From contig OX596334.1 in NCBI GenBank assembly GCA_951394405.1, forward strand, positions 5,208,001 through 5,272,000: 64,000 nt of DNA, written 5' to 3'. This document shows, in pieces, positions 21,422 to 32,293 of this stretch (position 1 is the first letter of the stretch; each line of letters starts with the position of its first letter). Source of the stretch: Coprinellus micaceus (taxonomy: Eukaryota; Basidiomycota; Agaricomycetes; Agaricales; Psathyrellaceae). The notes under the pieces were generated by a model. That model saw only the letters and a program-made list of their open reading frames with translations. It did not search any database and was not told the DNA's origin. Both the position numbers and the translations under genes were made by a program.

Positions 21422-23400
21422 TTCAGGGAGGGAAAACTGACATTCTAGCCAAGCGAGAAAAAACTACACCCCTGGAATAGGTGAAATCTCCGCTCGAACC
21501 CTAGCACATGCTGGGAGCATTATCAAATGCGAGGACTGCTTCAAGTCCGAGTTACAGGCCTGAAAAGGGTTCTCTCAGCACCTCCCTGCCTCTCTTCTTC
21601 TGCTGCTGCCCTCACCAGTGATTGTTCCTACACCATTGCTGTTGCTCACTCCTCCACTCCTCCTCTTTCGCGCAGTTTCCCTCAGAGTCCTCCCACTCGC
21701 CATCACCCACCATCACTGTTTCCCTTTCTCGCGCCCTTGGTTGCCCCTCAGCATGTGCTTCCCTATGCTCTCAAATGTGTGGCAGTTCAGGGCCATGCCC
21801 CACCCACCTACCTGGGTGTAATTTCTTTTTGGAACTGCGGTTTGTCACCAAAGTCACCCTTGCGTCTGACGCCAAGTCCTCCCCGGCATGGGGACATACA
21901 AAAGGGCAATATCACCTACACTGCATATTAGGCCCATCTCCCATCACGATGCGCCTATAAAATGCCAAGGACCCTGAACGACTTAATCAGGTGGAGGACC
22001 CCGAACCCCTGTACCATCGAGGGGCATTGCCAGATGCTTGGGGTATATTGTGCTTGAGGATAGGCATGGTTGGGATGAGGACAAGTGGGGCTGTGAGTGC
22101 GGGGGCATGAAGGGATGGCCTGAAAGCATTGCATGTGATGGCCTGCTTTCTCCCTCGAAGCAGTGGAGGTGATGACTGTCTGTAGTTGGGTTGCCTTAGG
22201 CGTCTGACGAATTAATTCTCATCCTTCAGCCCCATCCTTGCGTTGTGATAAGAGGTCGCTCTCTCTCCTCCTTCCAGTGCACTCTTCGAAGGGCCATCCA
22301 GCATTGACTTTTACGTGGTGTGTTTTCCAGACCCCCCTAAAAGCATTGAAATCAACACATTGAGTCTGTATCGCATGCAAATCAACGATCTACTATACCT
22401 TTTCTTGTTCCAATTAGGCACAATGCATCCCACACCCCATAACTAATCCGAGTTTGACAGTAACGCAGCGCACAATGGTAGGCTCCCTGTGCTGGCCTTG
22501 GTTTCACTCAGCATCAACATGGGTCATGCTCCAGGAACTGCCCAGGAGCCAAGGTGTAGCCAGGCAATTGAGAATGCCAGGCCCGGCACCACGGCTGTGC
22601 GTGCTACGGTTGGTATCTGGGCTGGTTTAGCTGTGATTTTTTCGCAATTAGACTGAAGAGAAGTCATCCTAATCACGTCACTCGACATGAGTATCTTTCC
22701 AAACTCACCCATGGTGATCAGAGACATGCCTTGATTCATAACCCTCCTGGAGCGTTGGGCAACCATAATCCTCCCTCAACTAGTAGTATCCATCCAAGGC
22801 CGAATCAACTTGGGTCTGGGACTCAACGTCCGGAAACTAGCCAGGGAATAATCAGGTCGGAAATGACTTCAATGTCACCATGGTACAAGTCGAAGGAATT
22901 CCATAAACACAGCTCTGACAGATATAGTGAGTCATGACTCGAGCATGAGACAAGGCTGCAGTTTCCCTTCATTGTCAAAGACCATGATAGAGTTGAAATA
23001 CATTGCAGGAAATCACAAAAGGTCAGAGCGATTCTGGGTGAAGAATGGAGAATAGACGGCGAAACATTCAATCTGAAATCACCAAACTGTCAATGCCACG
23101 TCAATCCCACTGGGATTGAGCATTGACTCAGACTTACGGAGGTAGTAGGAGCAGGTTCCCAGTTGGTTGAGGCTCTGTAATGTTTGAGTGGAAAGGGGTG
23201 TGCTGCTGAGGATCTTGCCATCATCAATCCCCTTTTGTCACTTGGCAGACTGCTGCGGGAATAGACTTCCACCAAGCCTGATACCCACATTACTGTTCAG
23301 TGTGCTCCCATCTAAATTGGCATCAGGAATCCTTGGGCAGCCCTCCTTATTGGAGGATCGGAGTATTTGGAAAGGATGCTTGAATCTGAAGCTCAGATCC
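21422..23400. other. No gene identified
   Basis: A pyrimidine-rich stretch at 21,580-21,760 is followed by mixed sequence with short protein-like minus-strand pieces (for example MVAQRSRRVMNQGMSLITMG near 22,750) that do not join into a model. Probably decayed transposon-derived DNA. Confidence 0.35.
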
Positions 23401-23410
23401 AGACCCATTA

Positions 23411-23896
23411 GCCGCGCTCACAGTTGAGCGCTTTTCGCTTATGCAGAACGCTTTTCGCTGAAGCGTGACAGATTTTGATGATTCAGCCATAATTTTCACG
23501 CGCGTCTGGCGCACATCAATCCCTTGTCAGAGAAACCGACAGGTCGTCGGGAGGGTCGCCTCGTCGGGTGTGTAACGCCTGCTCGTCGTTGCAGACGATG
23601 ACGAGGAAGAATATTTGATTTCTACCTATTTTTGTACAGCCCCCTATCCGAGGTTGGGTCTGCGCTGTGGCAGGGCAGGAGCAGGATCAGGTTTGGAAGT
23701 GACTTTTCGTGGCAAGACCTCGTTGTCGTCGTGATGAGCAGTGAGCAAGATGTGTCCGGCCCCGCTCTCAACGCGCGGCAGCAGCGCCGCGGCACATGAT
23801 CGGCGTTTGCCATAATCTGTGACATTTGTGACACCATCACGCGTGTCAGCGAAAAGCGTTCCGCATAAGCGAAAAGCGCTCAACCGTGAGCGCGGC
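23411..23896. mobile_element. 486-bp non-autonomous DNA transposon (MITE) with about 50-bp inverted repeats and TA duplication
   Basis: The left end GCCGCGCTCACAGTTGAGCG is matched by the reverse complement of the right end, GCCGCGCTCACGGTTGAGCG. The match continues through CTTTTCGCTTATGC and GAACGCTTTTCGCTGA for about 50 bases with a few mismatches. Each arm contains the word CGCTTTTCGCT twice. TA lies on both sides (23409-23410 and 23897-23898), consistent with a Tc1/mariner-type target. The interior has no convincing coding frame, so it would depend on a transposase elsewhere. Confidence 0.85.
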
Positions 23897-23898
23897 TA

Positions 23899-25454
23899 TT
23901 GGCTCGAGTCTTGGAGTCATCTAACTCAAATGCTGTGGAAACTCGGTTTTCCATAGCATTCTAAGTCTAAACTAGCATGCAGCGGCAAGCTCTGCCTGCA
24001 AGCCAGTCGAGTTCTAACCTTCCCGAAGCGCAAGAAGATAGTCCCTTCTGTCCACTCTCAACATAAGGTACCCAGAGTATCCAAACGCTCCTGTGGGACG
24101 CAACACGTAAGCGAGCACCAGCTGACCCTTTTCCTCGGCGTGCCCACACTGCCGCATCCTCAACTCAGAATCACAGCATCTTGGCACTATATAGCCTACG
24201 CCACCTCACATCGGCTCGCTCCCTCTCAAGTACTGAAAGGACCCCTTATGTCTGGTCAAACTGTACGCTCCTCACCACCCAGTCAAGCAACTTCACTAAC
24301 AAGGAGCCACACAGCATCATTCTCCTGAACCCCTCGTTGACGACTTTGCTGAAGGTTCATCTGATGCAAAGTTGCCAGAGGACGCATCTAACGCAGGGTC
24401 TCCTGAGGGCTCATTCGATTGTGATTCGCCCATGGGATCGTGCGTCGAGTCTGAGAGTCCCCACCCAGTGGAAGCGAGTGGGACATCGACTCACCGGAGG
24501 GGTCTCCGAAGATGTATGTCGCTGCTGCTTGTTCTCAAAGCGCAGCGGAAGTGTCCACGCACTCCCACATACCCTCTCCGACCGTGGCTGTCCGAATCAA
24601 AAGCTAACCTAAATCGTCCCCATTCTCTTTCCCTAGACCCCCCACTTGACCTTCCATGCACCCCTCCATGGCTGTTGAGGACGAGGTCTCGAAGGGCGAG
24701 TGCCTACGCCCCTTCCCATATGCGTCTCCCTTCCTCCTTATCACCCACGACAGTTCAGGCAGCAATCGAGCAACATCCAGCCTCCACAAAGCCGCGATCC
24801 CGCGGTCCAGACGTGCGTACGCGGCGATTATGGTGAGGGTTACGAGTCGCAGAGCATTTCACCTGGATGGGAGGTTGCTAAGTCCTCCTGAGTAGAACAC
24901 ATTCACGTTTCGGTTCGATTTTGTCCCCCGTTTTCTTCATTCCTTTGTTTTCTTTCCATTACACGTCTCTTAGTTCATTTGTTTTCCTTTCGTTTCACCC
25001 CGCCAACCCGCCCCGCACACGTATCTACACCGCCTTTCCACCCATCCGCTGTGTGCTTGGTTCATCTTGTCACTCGTTTATCAATGCTTTCATGGGGGTT
25101 GCGTTGGCTCCTACCTTGCGTCTTCACTTTCATATCGCCTCGTAGCATCGAGGTTTCAAATTACAATGGAAAGTTGAGGTGCTGTATCAGTTCTTATAGT
25201 TGAAGTTTCTTACCACTTCATAATGTCAAGATTTTGTACACACTGCCTCGTACCGTCGAAGATCCATACCGCTTCCATCATCAATCCTCTCAAAGCCTTC
25301 CGGGATGGTGAAGAAGAATTCACCCAAACTGATGGTCGTCTAATTCACCGGAGGTCTGGACAACATATCAAACGTCTAACAAGTGTTTTGAGCTAGCGTA
25401 AGTCAGAGTCGACGATTTTAATGATTCCATCAATCGGAAACGAAGAGCGTGGCG
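23899..25454. other. Region with a possible decayed plus-strand gene (24.2-24.9 kb) and T-rich tail
   Basis: Between about 24,250 and 24,890 plus-strand frames give acidic and serine-rich pieces (DDFAEGSSDAKLPEDASNAG, SPMGSCVESESPHPVEASG) in different frames, but I could not find introns that join them from an ATG. From 24,900 to 25,150 the plus strand is T-rich. No firm gene. Confidence 0.3.
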
Positions 25455-25838
25455 TTAGTGTTCGATGAAAGGGAGCTTTTGCCCCCTCCCTCCCCATGCG
25501 GAGCACGATATATGAGTACGCGTATGAACAGATGCATAGGGGGAGAAGTTGGTCTCAGCCAAGTATATCCTGATCCAGACGTTTGCCTCCCTACGAGTTA
25601 TATTCAATGAGGACAGCATTGTGGACAGAAACGGGTCAACTCACTGGTACCAGAGATCGTGCTGAGGTTTCCGCATGGGAACGTCTTCTGCTTCATGCCG
25701 CCTCGCTGCAGCATTAATATTGTAGGCCATCCTGGCAGGTGGATCATCCGGAATGGATCCATCGTCTGAATCGCTGACGTATTCCGAGCCACTATCTCTC
25801 TCTCGGGATGGACTTTGTGGCAAGGAAGTGGTGGACAT
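25455..25838 (-). CDS. Hypothetical protein, 109 aa, two exons
   Basis: Exons 25838-25645 and 25590-25455 are joined by a 54-base intron with donor GTGAGTTGAC and acceptor ACTCGTAG, in phase. The first 45 residues are polar and acidic (SRERDSGSEYVSDSDDGSIP). The second exon adds EANVWIRIYLAETNFSPYAS and stops at 25455. No domain is recognised. The gene is short and rests only on splice consistency, so it may be a fragment of a longer gene. Confidence 0.45.
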
Positions 25839-26189
25839 AGATGCCTAAGGAGTCTAGCGCCGATGTGTGTACATTAAGGGATAAACTATACAGTAGCCGG
25901 CCATAGCCGGTGCCGAGAACAGTGCCGAAACGATTGGCCGTTGGTCGACTGGTCGAGGGACTACGGACTTGTTGCTGGGGATTGACATTTCGGTGGGAAG
26001 TCAATCGAACTGCTGTCGGTCAGAGGGATGTTGTTCGCATTCCAGCATATATATTTGGTATATATTCAGTTATTTATTGTGTCTACGATTCTGGCTACGG
26101 ACACAGATATTCTACCATACGGCGTTCGACAGTCGGCATCCCACTGAACGGTATAGTTGCGTTCAGTCAGTGCGCGGTGACGGAAGTAC

Positions 26190-28050
26190 TCACCGAGTGG
26201 CGGTGAGGTGTCAGACAAGGGTGTATTAGAGGCGGTAGGTGGTGGTTGGGAAGGAAGAATGGGGGGAACGGTATTTTTCCTCGCGCCCAATGACTCGGGC
26301 GAAATTTCAAAGTCCGGTCTCGGCGCTACATCGGGCGCCCATCTCCGGCATTTTGATAACCGGTGGGCGCTTGGCGCTCAGTTGGCTGGATGAGTAGTTC
26401 GACGAGCCCACACAACCCGATCGATCATTAAAGGCCATGCGTAAAGAAAGAGCAGGAGAGGTGTCGTCGAAGTCGCTGCACTGCGTGTTCGAATCCAAGA
26501 GGGTGAGTTTGAGAGGGCATCGGACATGAGGATACCGGAGACTGCCATCAATTCGCTTGGAAGGGAACGAGGAGGAGGGGGTTGTAGGCGCCCGTGGTGA
26601 ACCCTGTCGAACGTTGATCACTGTCCCTCTTGGTGTAGTTCTGGGCGCAATGGTGTCAGATGGGTCGACGATGGCGAGAGGGTGCTGAAGAGATCGTCGA
26701 GGTTGCTGTTACAGGGGAGGGGGAAGATAGGAAGTGGGTGGTTGTAGTTGAAGGTTGAATGGTGGTTAGAATGAAATCGCTCGGGACTTGCGCTTCGATG
26801 GGGTTTGGCGACCATCTGTCCTGAGGGAGTATCCACAGGAGGGGGGGATAGACTCGAGAGCGTAGATAAGCCCTTGTATAGGAGAGGTTCAGGGAGGGCC
26901 TGTAGTAGTGGGCAGGGGAGGGTGGAATCGAGGGAAGAGGGAAGGGGCTGGGTGCCAGGCAGAACCTGAGCAGTGAAGTGACGAACTGAGCGTTGCCTTC
27001 GTCGACGCGCTGAGGCGGGGATAGGCACTCCTCACTGATTTGCCCTTGAATAGAACGGGGAGGGGAGTGGGTGGATGTGCAGGCGGTGGGGGACTGGTAG
27101 TTGGCTGTCGACCATGGACGACCATGGTGCCGTTGTTGCAGCCTCTACAGTCTCAGGGCGTCGAGCGGGAACGAGCCGGATGGGTCCGAGGGGGTAGTCG
27201 AGGGCGGCTACGCATTTCACAGAGGTCGCCTGTGGTTCTTCAGAGGTTTTTAATGTGGAGAATTGTGGGTTATTCACCTTGAGCCCACCCAGGAGGAACG
27301 GGCGGGAGAAGGTGCTTCCGCACTGCATCGGGACATCCCGAGGGCGATCAGCGAGTAGCCCTGCTAAGGGTGAGTCCACAGGGCCGTAGGGAGTCAATCG
27401 GGCACCGTGAAAGGTGTTGTTGAGGACGAGGGGATATGGAGAACGCGTGGGGAATCTCGACGTTTCGATTCATTGACAGTCAAGGAGGCATTCGTAGTTG
27501 GGTCTGGGTGAACGTGAGTGTTCCTCATTGAAGACCGCCCATAGTCGTGGGCAGAGGAAGGTTGAATCGAGTTACGAGGAGGCGTTCCTGATTGCGAAGG
27601 GACGACTTCTATGTCATATTCAGCGACATATAGTCGCGTGGATGGGCGCTCCTCGTCGATTTGCCCCGAAACACAACCAGGGGACCAGTGGGTGACGGTG
27701 TCGCTGGTGCGAGTCTGCAGGTCGAGTGTAGTTTTTGTTGTGGTCCTGGGCGGATTCGCCTCAGAACAGTGGACTACGACGACGGCGATTTGTCAAAGGG
27801 CATCTTCGGGGAGTGGAGGGGAGAGGGATGAGAGATGGTGGCGGTTGGAGAGCAAGAGGCGGCGGGATCAATATATCCGGAATCAATCGTTTGAACATCG
27901 GGCGCCTCCCTGCTTGCTCTCTCCCTGTCGCCTTTATCTTCGGACAAGGCCAGTGTGTACAAGGGTCTACAGGCTTCGCCTGCACATATGGGGACCCCGC
28001 CGGTGAGGAGTGGGACACCAGGTGGGAGAAAGTGGAGTCGGAAGGTTGAT
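26190..28050 (-). CDS. Ser/Pro-rich hypothetical gene with an internal duplicated module; exon model incomplete
   Basis: Minus-strand frames are coding-like but switch several times, so I give only the span. A clear intron runs after RPFLLGGLK (donor GTGAATAACC, acceptor AACCACAG near 27,230) and the frame continues as ATSVKCVAALDYPL. Downstream pieces include IPASARRRRQRSVRHFTAQ and SPSERIDG-like Ser/Pro sequence with FDDTSPALSLRMAFNDRSG. A segment near 27,060 (VLFKGKSVRSAYPRLSAST) is echoed near 27,660 (VVFRGKSTRSAHPRDYMSLN), suggesting an internal duplication of several hundred bases. No domain is recognised, and two adjacent genes rather than one are possible. Confidence 0.4.
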
Positions 28051-28639
28051 TGATTGAGGGGGAAAGGGGTGTATCGGGTGGGTTGAGGTATTTATTGGTT
28101 ACGCTGGATGGGTAGGGTACGGATTGTATTACGGTTTATTGATATGTGAATATACTTCCTTGGTGTCACTCGTTCGACGATAGACCTTCCGTGCTCGCTA
28201 CCCCGCTCGCCCGTCAGTGCATGGTAACATGTCTCGCCGGATGTTTGTTTAGCGGTGGCCTTATATAAGGAACACTCAGGCGTACGCCGGATAGACCCAT
28301 CGACGGCATTCGAACCTTCAAGTTGAATTCCCGCTCGACCCAGATATCCTCCTACCGTCTTCACCTCCGTGCCGAACCATATTCAGATCTTTGGGCCTCC
28401 GCTCGTCGGTCCAGCCTGTGTGAACGCTTCTTTAAATCCACTTCCGACTTTGCATTTTGGTCTGTTTGCCGGTTTCACTCGAGGGCGAGCATTGGGGACG
28501 TGGATATGTGACTCAGACAAGCTTTCGTTTCGAGTTCGGCCTTGTGGCGTATTGTTACCCCGCACCCAGATGGACGGTTCATTCTCAGCACAACGAACAG
28601 AATTGAATGGTCTTACTCCCCTTCTGAACACGGTGCTCA

Positions 28640-29480
28640 AGGGAAACATGAGGCGTACCAAATCGGGTCGTGCGCGGGGCTAGACCCCGACTCAAGCGCC
28701 CAAGACCCTTCCTTGTGAATGTTCCATCGTACCACGTCTTCTTTTGAATTTTGGGTACCCGGGCTGAGTTTGCCACTGGATAGCGATTCAGAAGGTGAAT
28801 GGGGCGTCAGAACCCCGCGCCCAAAGAGGCGGAAGAACTGGTGCTGCTGGTTCTTCAGTTTATGGGGTTGGTGTGGTAACTCGGGGTGGTGCCGAGTTTT
28901 GTTAGACTGGTGTGAAGGTGAGAGCAAGGGTGATATGGAAGGTAACGGATCTCATATTCACAATGGAAGAACCAGGATATGTGCGCTTGATGGAATTCTG
29001 ATGAGTCCAATTCGAGTGACGGCAGACAACACGAGGGAAACGTGTTCCACGAGACCCGGTAACTCAATGTGTGGCTTAGATGCCCGATGCTCGATAGGTA
29101 TCCTCCCATATCCGTGTTGTTCGGATGGGAGTTGGAGAGCTACGTACCTGGCGCTTGATAAGGGAGATTAAGGCCAAAGAGGCAAGTAGACTTCGGCGCT
29201 GATAAGAAGGGGAAATCGGGTGAGAGTCGCCCAATGGCGATAAGGAGCTTCGGCGCTTATTTTGCAGACCTTGCTTTTGTTAGAGTCTGGCCCTTAGTAT
29301 CAATGAGCTCACAGCGAGATTCATCAAAGGTACCCTTGAGAAAAAGACTGTGAGAGTGAGAACACCGGTCGGGAGAAGCGCTGTAGGAGAAGCCGTGCAC
29401 TGCAGTGGCCGCTTGAGTAGCCGCACTCTCCGGCTGTGATCAGTGATGCGCCTTCGGGGAACCGCAGCGATGACTCCGGA
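28640..29480 (-). repeat. Dispersed repeat family, copy 1 (minus orientation)
   Basis: The reverse complement matches 52,420-53,770 and, over part of its length, 44,560-44,960. Shared words in order include ACCGGTGTTCTCAC, ATAAGCGCCGAAG, CCCCTTCTTATC, CACATTGAGTTACCGGGTCTC, CACTCGAAT and CAGAATTCCATCA. Inside this copy the frame QFFRLFGRGVLTPHSPSES resembles QFLRLFGHRAVTPKSSSES of the F-box gene at 54 kb, so the repeat may derive from the 5' part of an F-box gene family. Confidence 0.75.
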
Positions 29481-30046
29481 CGGAGACAGGGTTTCCAAAT
29501 AGAATTATCCTATTTCTTCAAAATGTTGACATCCCCACTCTCCATCTAGAACATCTGCCTCTGTTTAGTCTCATGCAGTTTTGACGTCAAGTTCGGAGTT
29601 TTATCATACCCGTGGTTGAACGCATATATCCGTCACCATATCATCACACACGTGGGCACGCTCTCACCACGAGGCCCCGCCTGTATTTCATTCGGCAAGT
29701 GAGAGAGCAAGCAAGGAGCAAGTGAACTTCATTACTTTCGTTCCGAGTCCTAAAGCTTCCAATTCCTCATCCCTAATTACCTTTATTCTATTTATCCTTG
29801 ATACGTGCCCATAGATGCTGCAACATTCTATTCCTTCGCCAGTACAATTGCACCCCGCGATTCCTTTTGCAGCGCATGACGCTATGATTGCCGAGCTCTC
29901 TCCTTTCATCGGCAACTCACTGAACGGCCTGTTGGCCGGGTTCTGATGGAAGCTTGCTGGCAAATTGACAACCGCCAAACGTGCGGTCACCTAGACTAGT
30001 CGCCACCCCGCCTCTCTGGACCTAGGACCAAGACCACCCTCAGACG
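29481..30046. other. Intergenic, no gene called
   Basis: A minus-strand open frame (29990-29688) starts near an F-box-like gene but has no recognisable domain or splice signals, so it is not called. It may contain the promoter of the gene at 30047. Confidence 0.4.
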
Positions 30047-31045
30047 ATGTCCCTCGCGATGGAACTCATCAACGAAGCTTGCCAGTATCTCCCCTCTGGG
30101 GACCTGTGCAAAGTTGCAAGGTCTAGCTACGCCCTCTCCACCATCGCCCAGCGCATCCTTTTCAGGGATGTTTGCATCTCCACGGGCTCACTTGCCCTCA
30201 CAATAACACTTTCCACCACACCACATCTCGCGCACCACGTCCGTGCCTTCAAAGTCGTCATCGAACCAGATTCCAACCTCGCCAGCGCTTACTACCATGC
30301 CCTGTCAACCGCACTCTCAAACATGCATGAGCTCGTCGCTCTTTCAATTTCCATTCCAACCCAGCACCACATGGCCATCCTTATCTGCAACCCCAACCTG
30401 TTTTTCCCCCGATTGCACACCTTCGAAGCCACCCTTTCGCTTGATTCGCCCCTCATTGAGCTCTTGACCAAGTCTCCTGGTCTGGTCAGGCTCACCCTCG
30501 ACCACACAGCACCGACTTCCCTGTGTCCCCCCTCTAATTGTACCCCAAACCTTGGGGTGCTCACCGGCTCAATGAGCACTGTGCAATCGTTTGTACCTGG
30601 GCGCCCAATCCATGCTATTTCCCTCACAGATGATCTCACCGTTGGCTGTGTATCTGCCCTTGCCCTCTCCTCTGTTCCGGTGTTGGTGGTTGATGCCAGA
30701 ACGTCATGCCCACTCCTCCCAGTCCTAGAAGCGCTGGCAGACGCAACGCCTCAACTCAAGAACCTGAGGATTATCACGACGTATGACCTATGGGAAGAAA
30801 GCTTCAACCCTGTAAGCGACGGTTCCCCTTCAACCCCATGATTGAGTCATTGCTCACCTTGCTCTGCCTAGGATGGCATCCAGTGCATCACAAGGGTTTT
30901 AATGTCGATGGATCAGGTCATCTCAGTGACAATCTCTGGCTTGTGGTGGAGATGGAGCACAAAGAATGGGCATTCCCTTACTAACAAACCCTGTGTCTTC
31001 TCAGACTCACGTTCCTACCCCATTATGAGCGAGAGCGTTGAATGA
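30047..31045 (+). CDS. F-box/LRR-like protein, 312 aa, two exons
   Basis: Exons 30047-30811 and 30872-31045 are joined by a 60-base intron (donor GTAAGCGACG, acceptor CTGCCTAG), in phase. The N-terminus MELINEACQYLPSGDLCKVA followed by SSYALSTIAQRILFRDVCI has the spacing of an F-box-like helix set (L-x2-I/L...L...C..L..ia...LF). The rest is leucine-rich with segments such as LLTKSPGLVRLTLDH and ATPQLKNLRIITTYDL, as in basidiomycete F-box proteins with degenerate LRRs. Such proteins normally select substrates for SCF ubiquitin ligases. The second-exon reading frame is the weaker part: an alternative frame reading LTFLPHYERER near 31,010 also resembles the family ending. Confidence 0.65.
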
Positions 31046-31905
31046 ATGAACACGCAGTCACTACCTTGGTTGAGACGGTCTGTAAAAGTGTATTCTCCCT
31101 TCATTAGTTGCAACCCAGCTACAATCCCTATGACAGTTTCTAGTGCATTCACAACCGTTGTAGGTCTTCAGTGGAGATGCACCCCTGGGGTGGCAAAGCG
31201 AGGGAGGTTCCCTCTGCAAGATCTAAGGGAAGTAGATGTTCTACTAGCCAGTCAATTTCTGAATGACCGAAGGCGCTATCATCGCCCAACACATTTCATC
31301 TCCCTTGAGGCGGTGGCTGACAAAGTCACAGAATTGTCAGCACCGTCACATTGAGCTCCCCTATCGTTTGGTCCCTGCAAATCCGTGAGTAACGGCTAGT
31401 CCGAGTAATCCACAGGGTTAGGGCTGGACATACGCAGATCCTCTGGGAGGGGTTTGACAGCCATTTGAGGTACAATCCGAGGGGCAAACGCACACACTCT
31501 GTCAACGTTAGGTCACGCCCCAACAGAATTCAGAGGAAACATCGAAAGTCCCAGTACCTGCGGTCAGTATAAATGGTCTCCTGGAGCAGCGGGGGTCTTG
31601 GAGTCCTGGTTATAGGGACCGTTGAGAACCAAGCGAGGTTTAAATGCTGAACTCCAGCGCCGGGATACTGGGCACATCACACAAATGGAGTCCAGGCGAT
31701 GGAATGAGGGGACCCAGGAAATCCATCGCATTAAGAACGTGCTGTGAATCGAGAACCATGCAGTCAGAGAGTGAGGTTTGGCCAGGTGCAGAGCACATTG
31801 CGGGCCTGAGGTTTTAGGGTACCCTAGCCCCGATCTTGAACCCATTGTCGTCCCCGATCCGATCAGCCTCGACCCGTTGTCACGTCACCGTCGCCAAGGA
31901 CCTAC
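31046..31905. other. No firm gene; probable 3' exons of the minus-strand gene at 31.9-32.1 kb
   Basis: Minus-strand pieces such as LSDCMVLDSQHVLNAMDFLG and PLIPSPGLHLCDVPSIPALE (about 31,780-31,650) look protein-coding and LRR-like. They probably belong to the gene whose first two exons are listed next, but the joining introns were not resolved. Confidence 0.35.
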
Positions 31906-32145
31906 CAGATAGACACACAGCCACGACTAAGAGAGTGAGCAGAATGAGAGAGGGAGGTTACGTCGTGCTGGTCTGCGGTTGTGGTGGTGGTAAAGCAAAG
32001 ATAAGAGAAGGAACGGGCACGGACCGATCTCGTCGGCAATGACGGATCGGGGACTTTGGTGTTTGCCGAGTGCCGTGATCTCAGCCACAAGGCGGTCTCG
32101 TCGGCCTTCGCGCAGACGCTGAGTTGTTTGTTTGGAGAGAGTCAT
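31906..32145 (-). CDS. 5' exons of a hypothetical gene (partial model)
   Basis: ATG at 32145 lies just downstream of an ATATATAT run. Exon 1 (32145-32025) encodes MTLSKQTTQRLREGRRDRLV and then AEITALGKHQSPRSVIADEI. A 52-base intron (GTCCGTGCCC to AACCGCAG) leads in phase to exon 2 (31972-31906), ending at donor GTAGGTCC. The remaining exons lie toward 31.3 kb and were not resolved. It may be another F-box-type gene, judging only from the leucine-rich pieces downstream. Confidence 0.45.
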
Positions 32146-32293
32146 ATTGTGAGCTGTGGGTGATATATATTCAACACAACGACGTGTTTCCAGGGTGTGG
32201 TACCATTGCGCAATTTCCCTGTGTGAGCGAAGTGCCATCTCCGGTGTTTCTATCGGATAGGGATGCGTTCACACAATAAAGATCTCGATTCTG

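Noticed and set aside
15800..23400. Search for LTRs or an integrase/reverse transcriptase of the copia element
   Set aside because: None seen; only gag and the first part of the protease remain.
28300..28345. Possible tRNA T-loop (ATTCGAACC-like words here and at 45,640)
   Set aside because: No matching acceptor and anticodon stems could be drawn, so no tRNA is called.
31564..31845. Minus-strand frame thought at first to be a KDZ cysteine cluster
   Set aside because: The cysteine spacing does not fit CxC1 or CxC2, and another frame of the same stretch gives better leucine-rich coding sequence.
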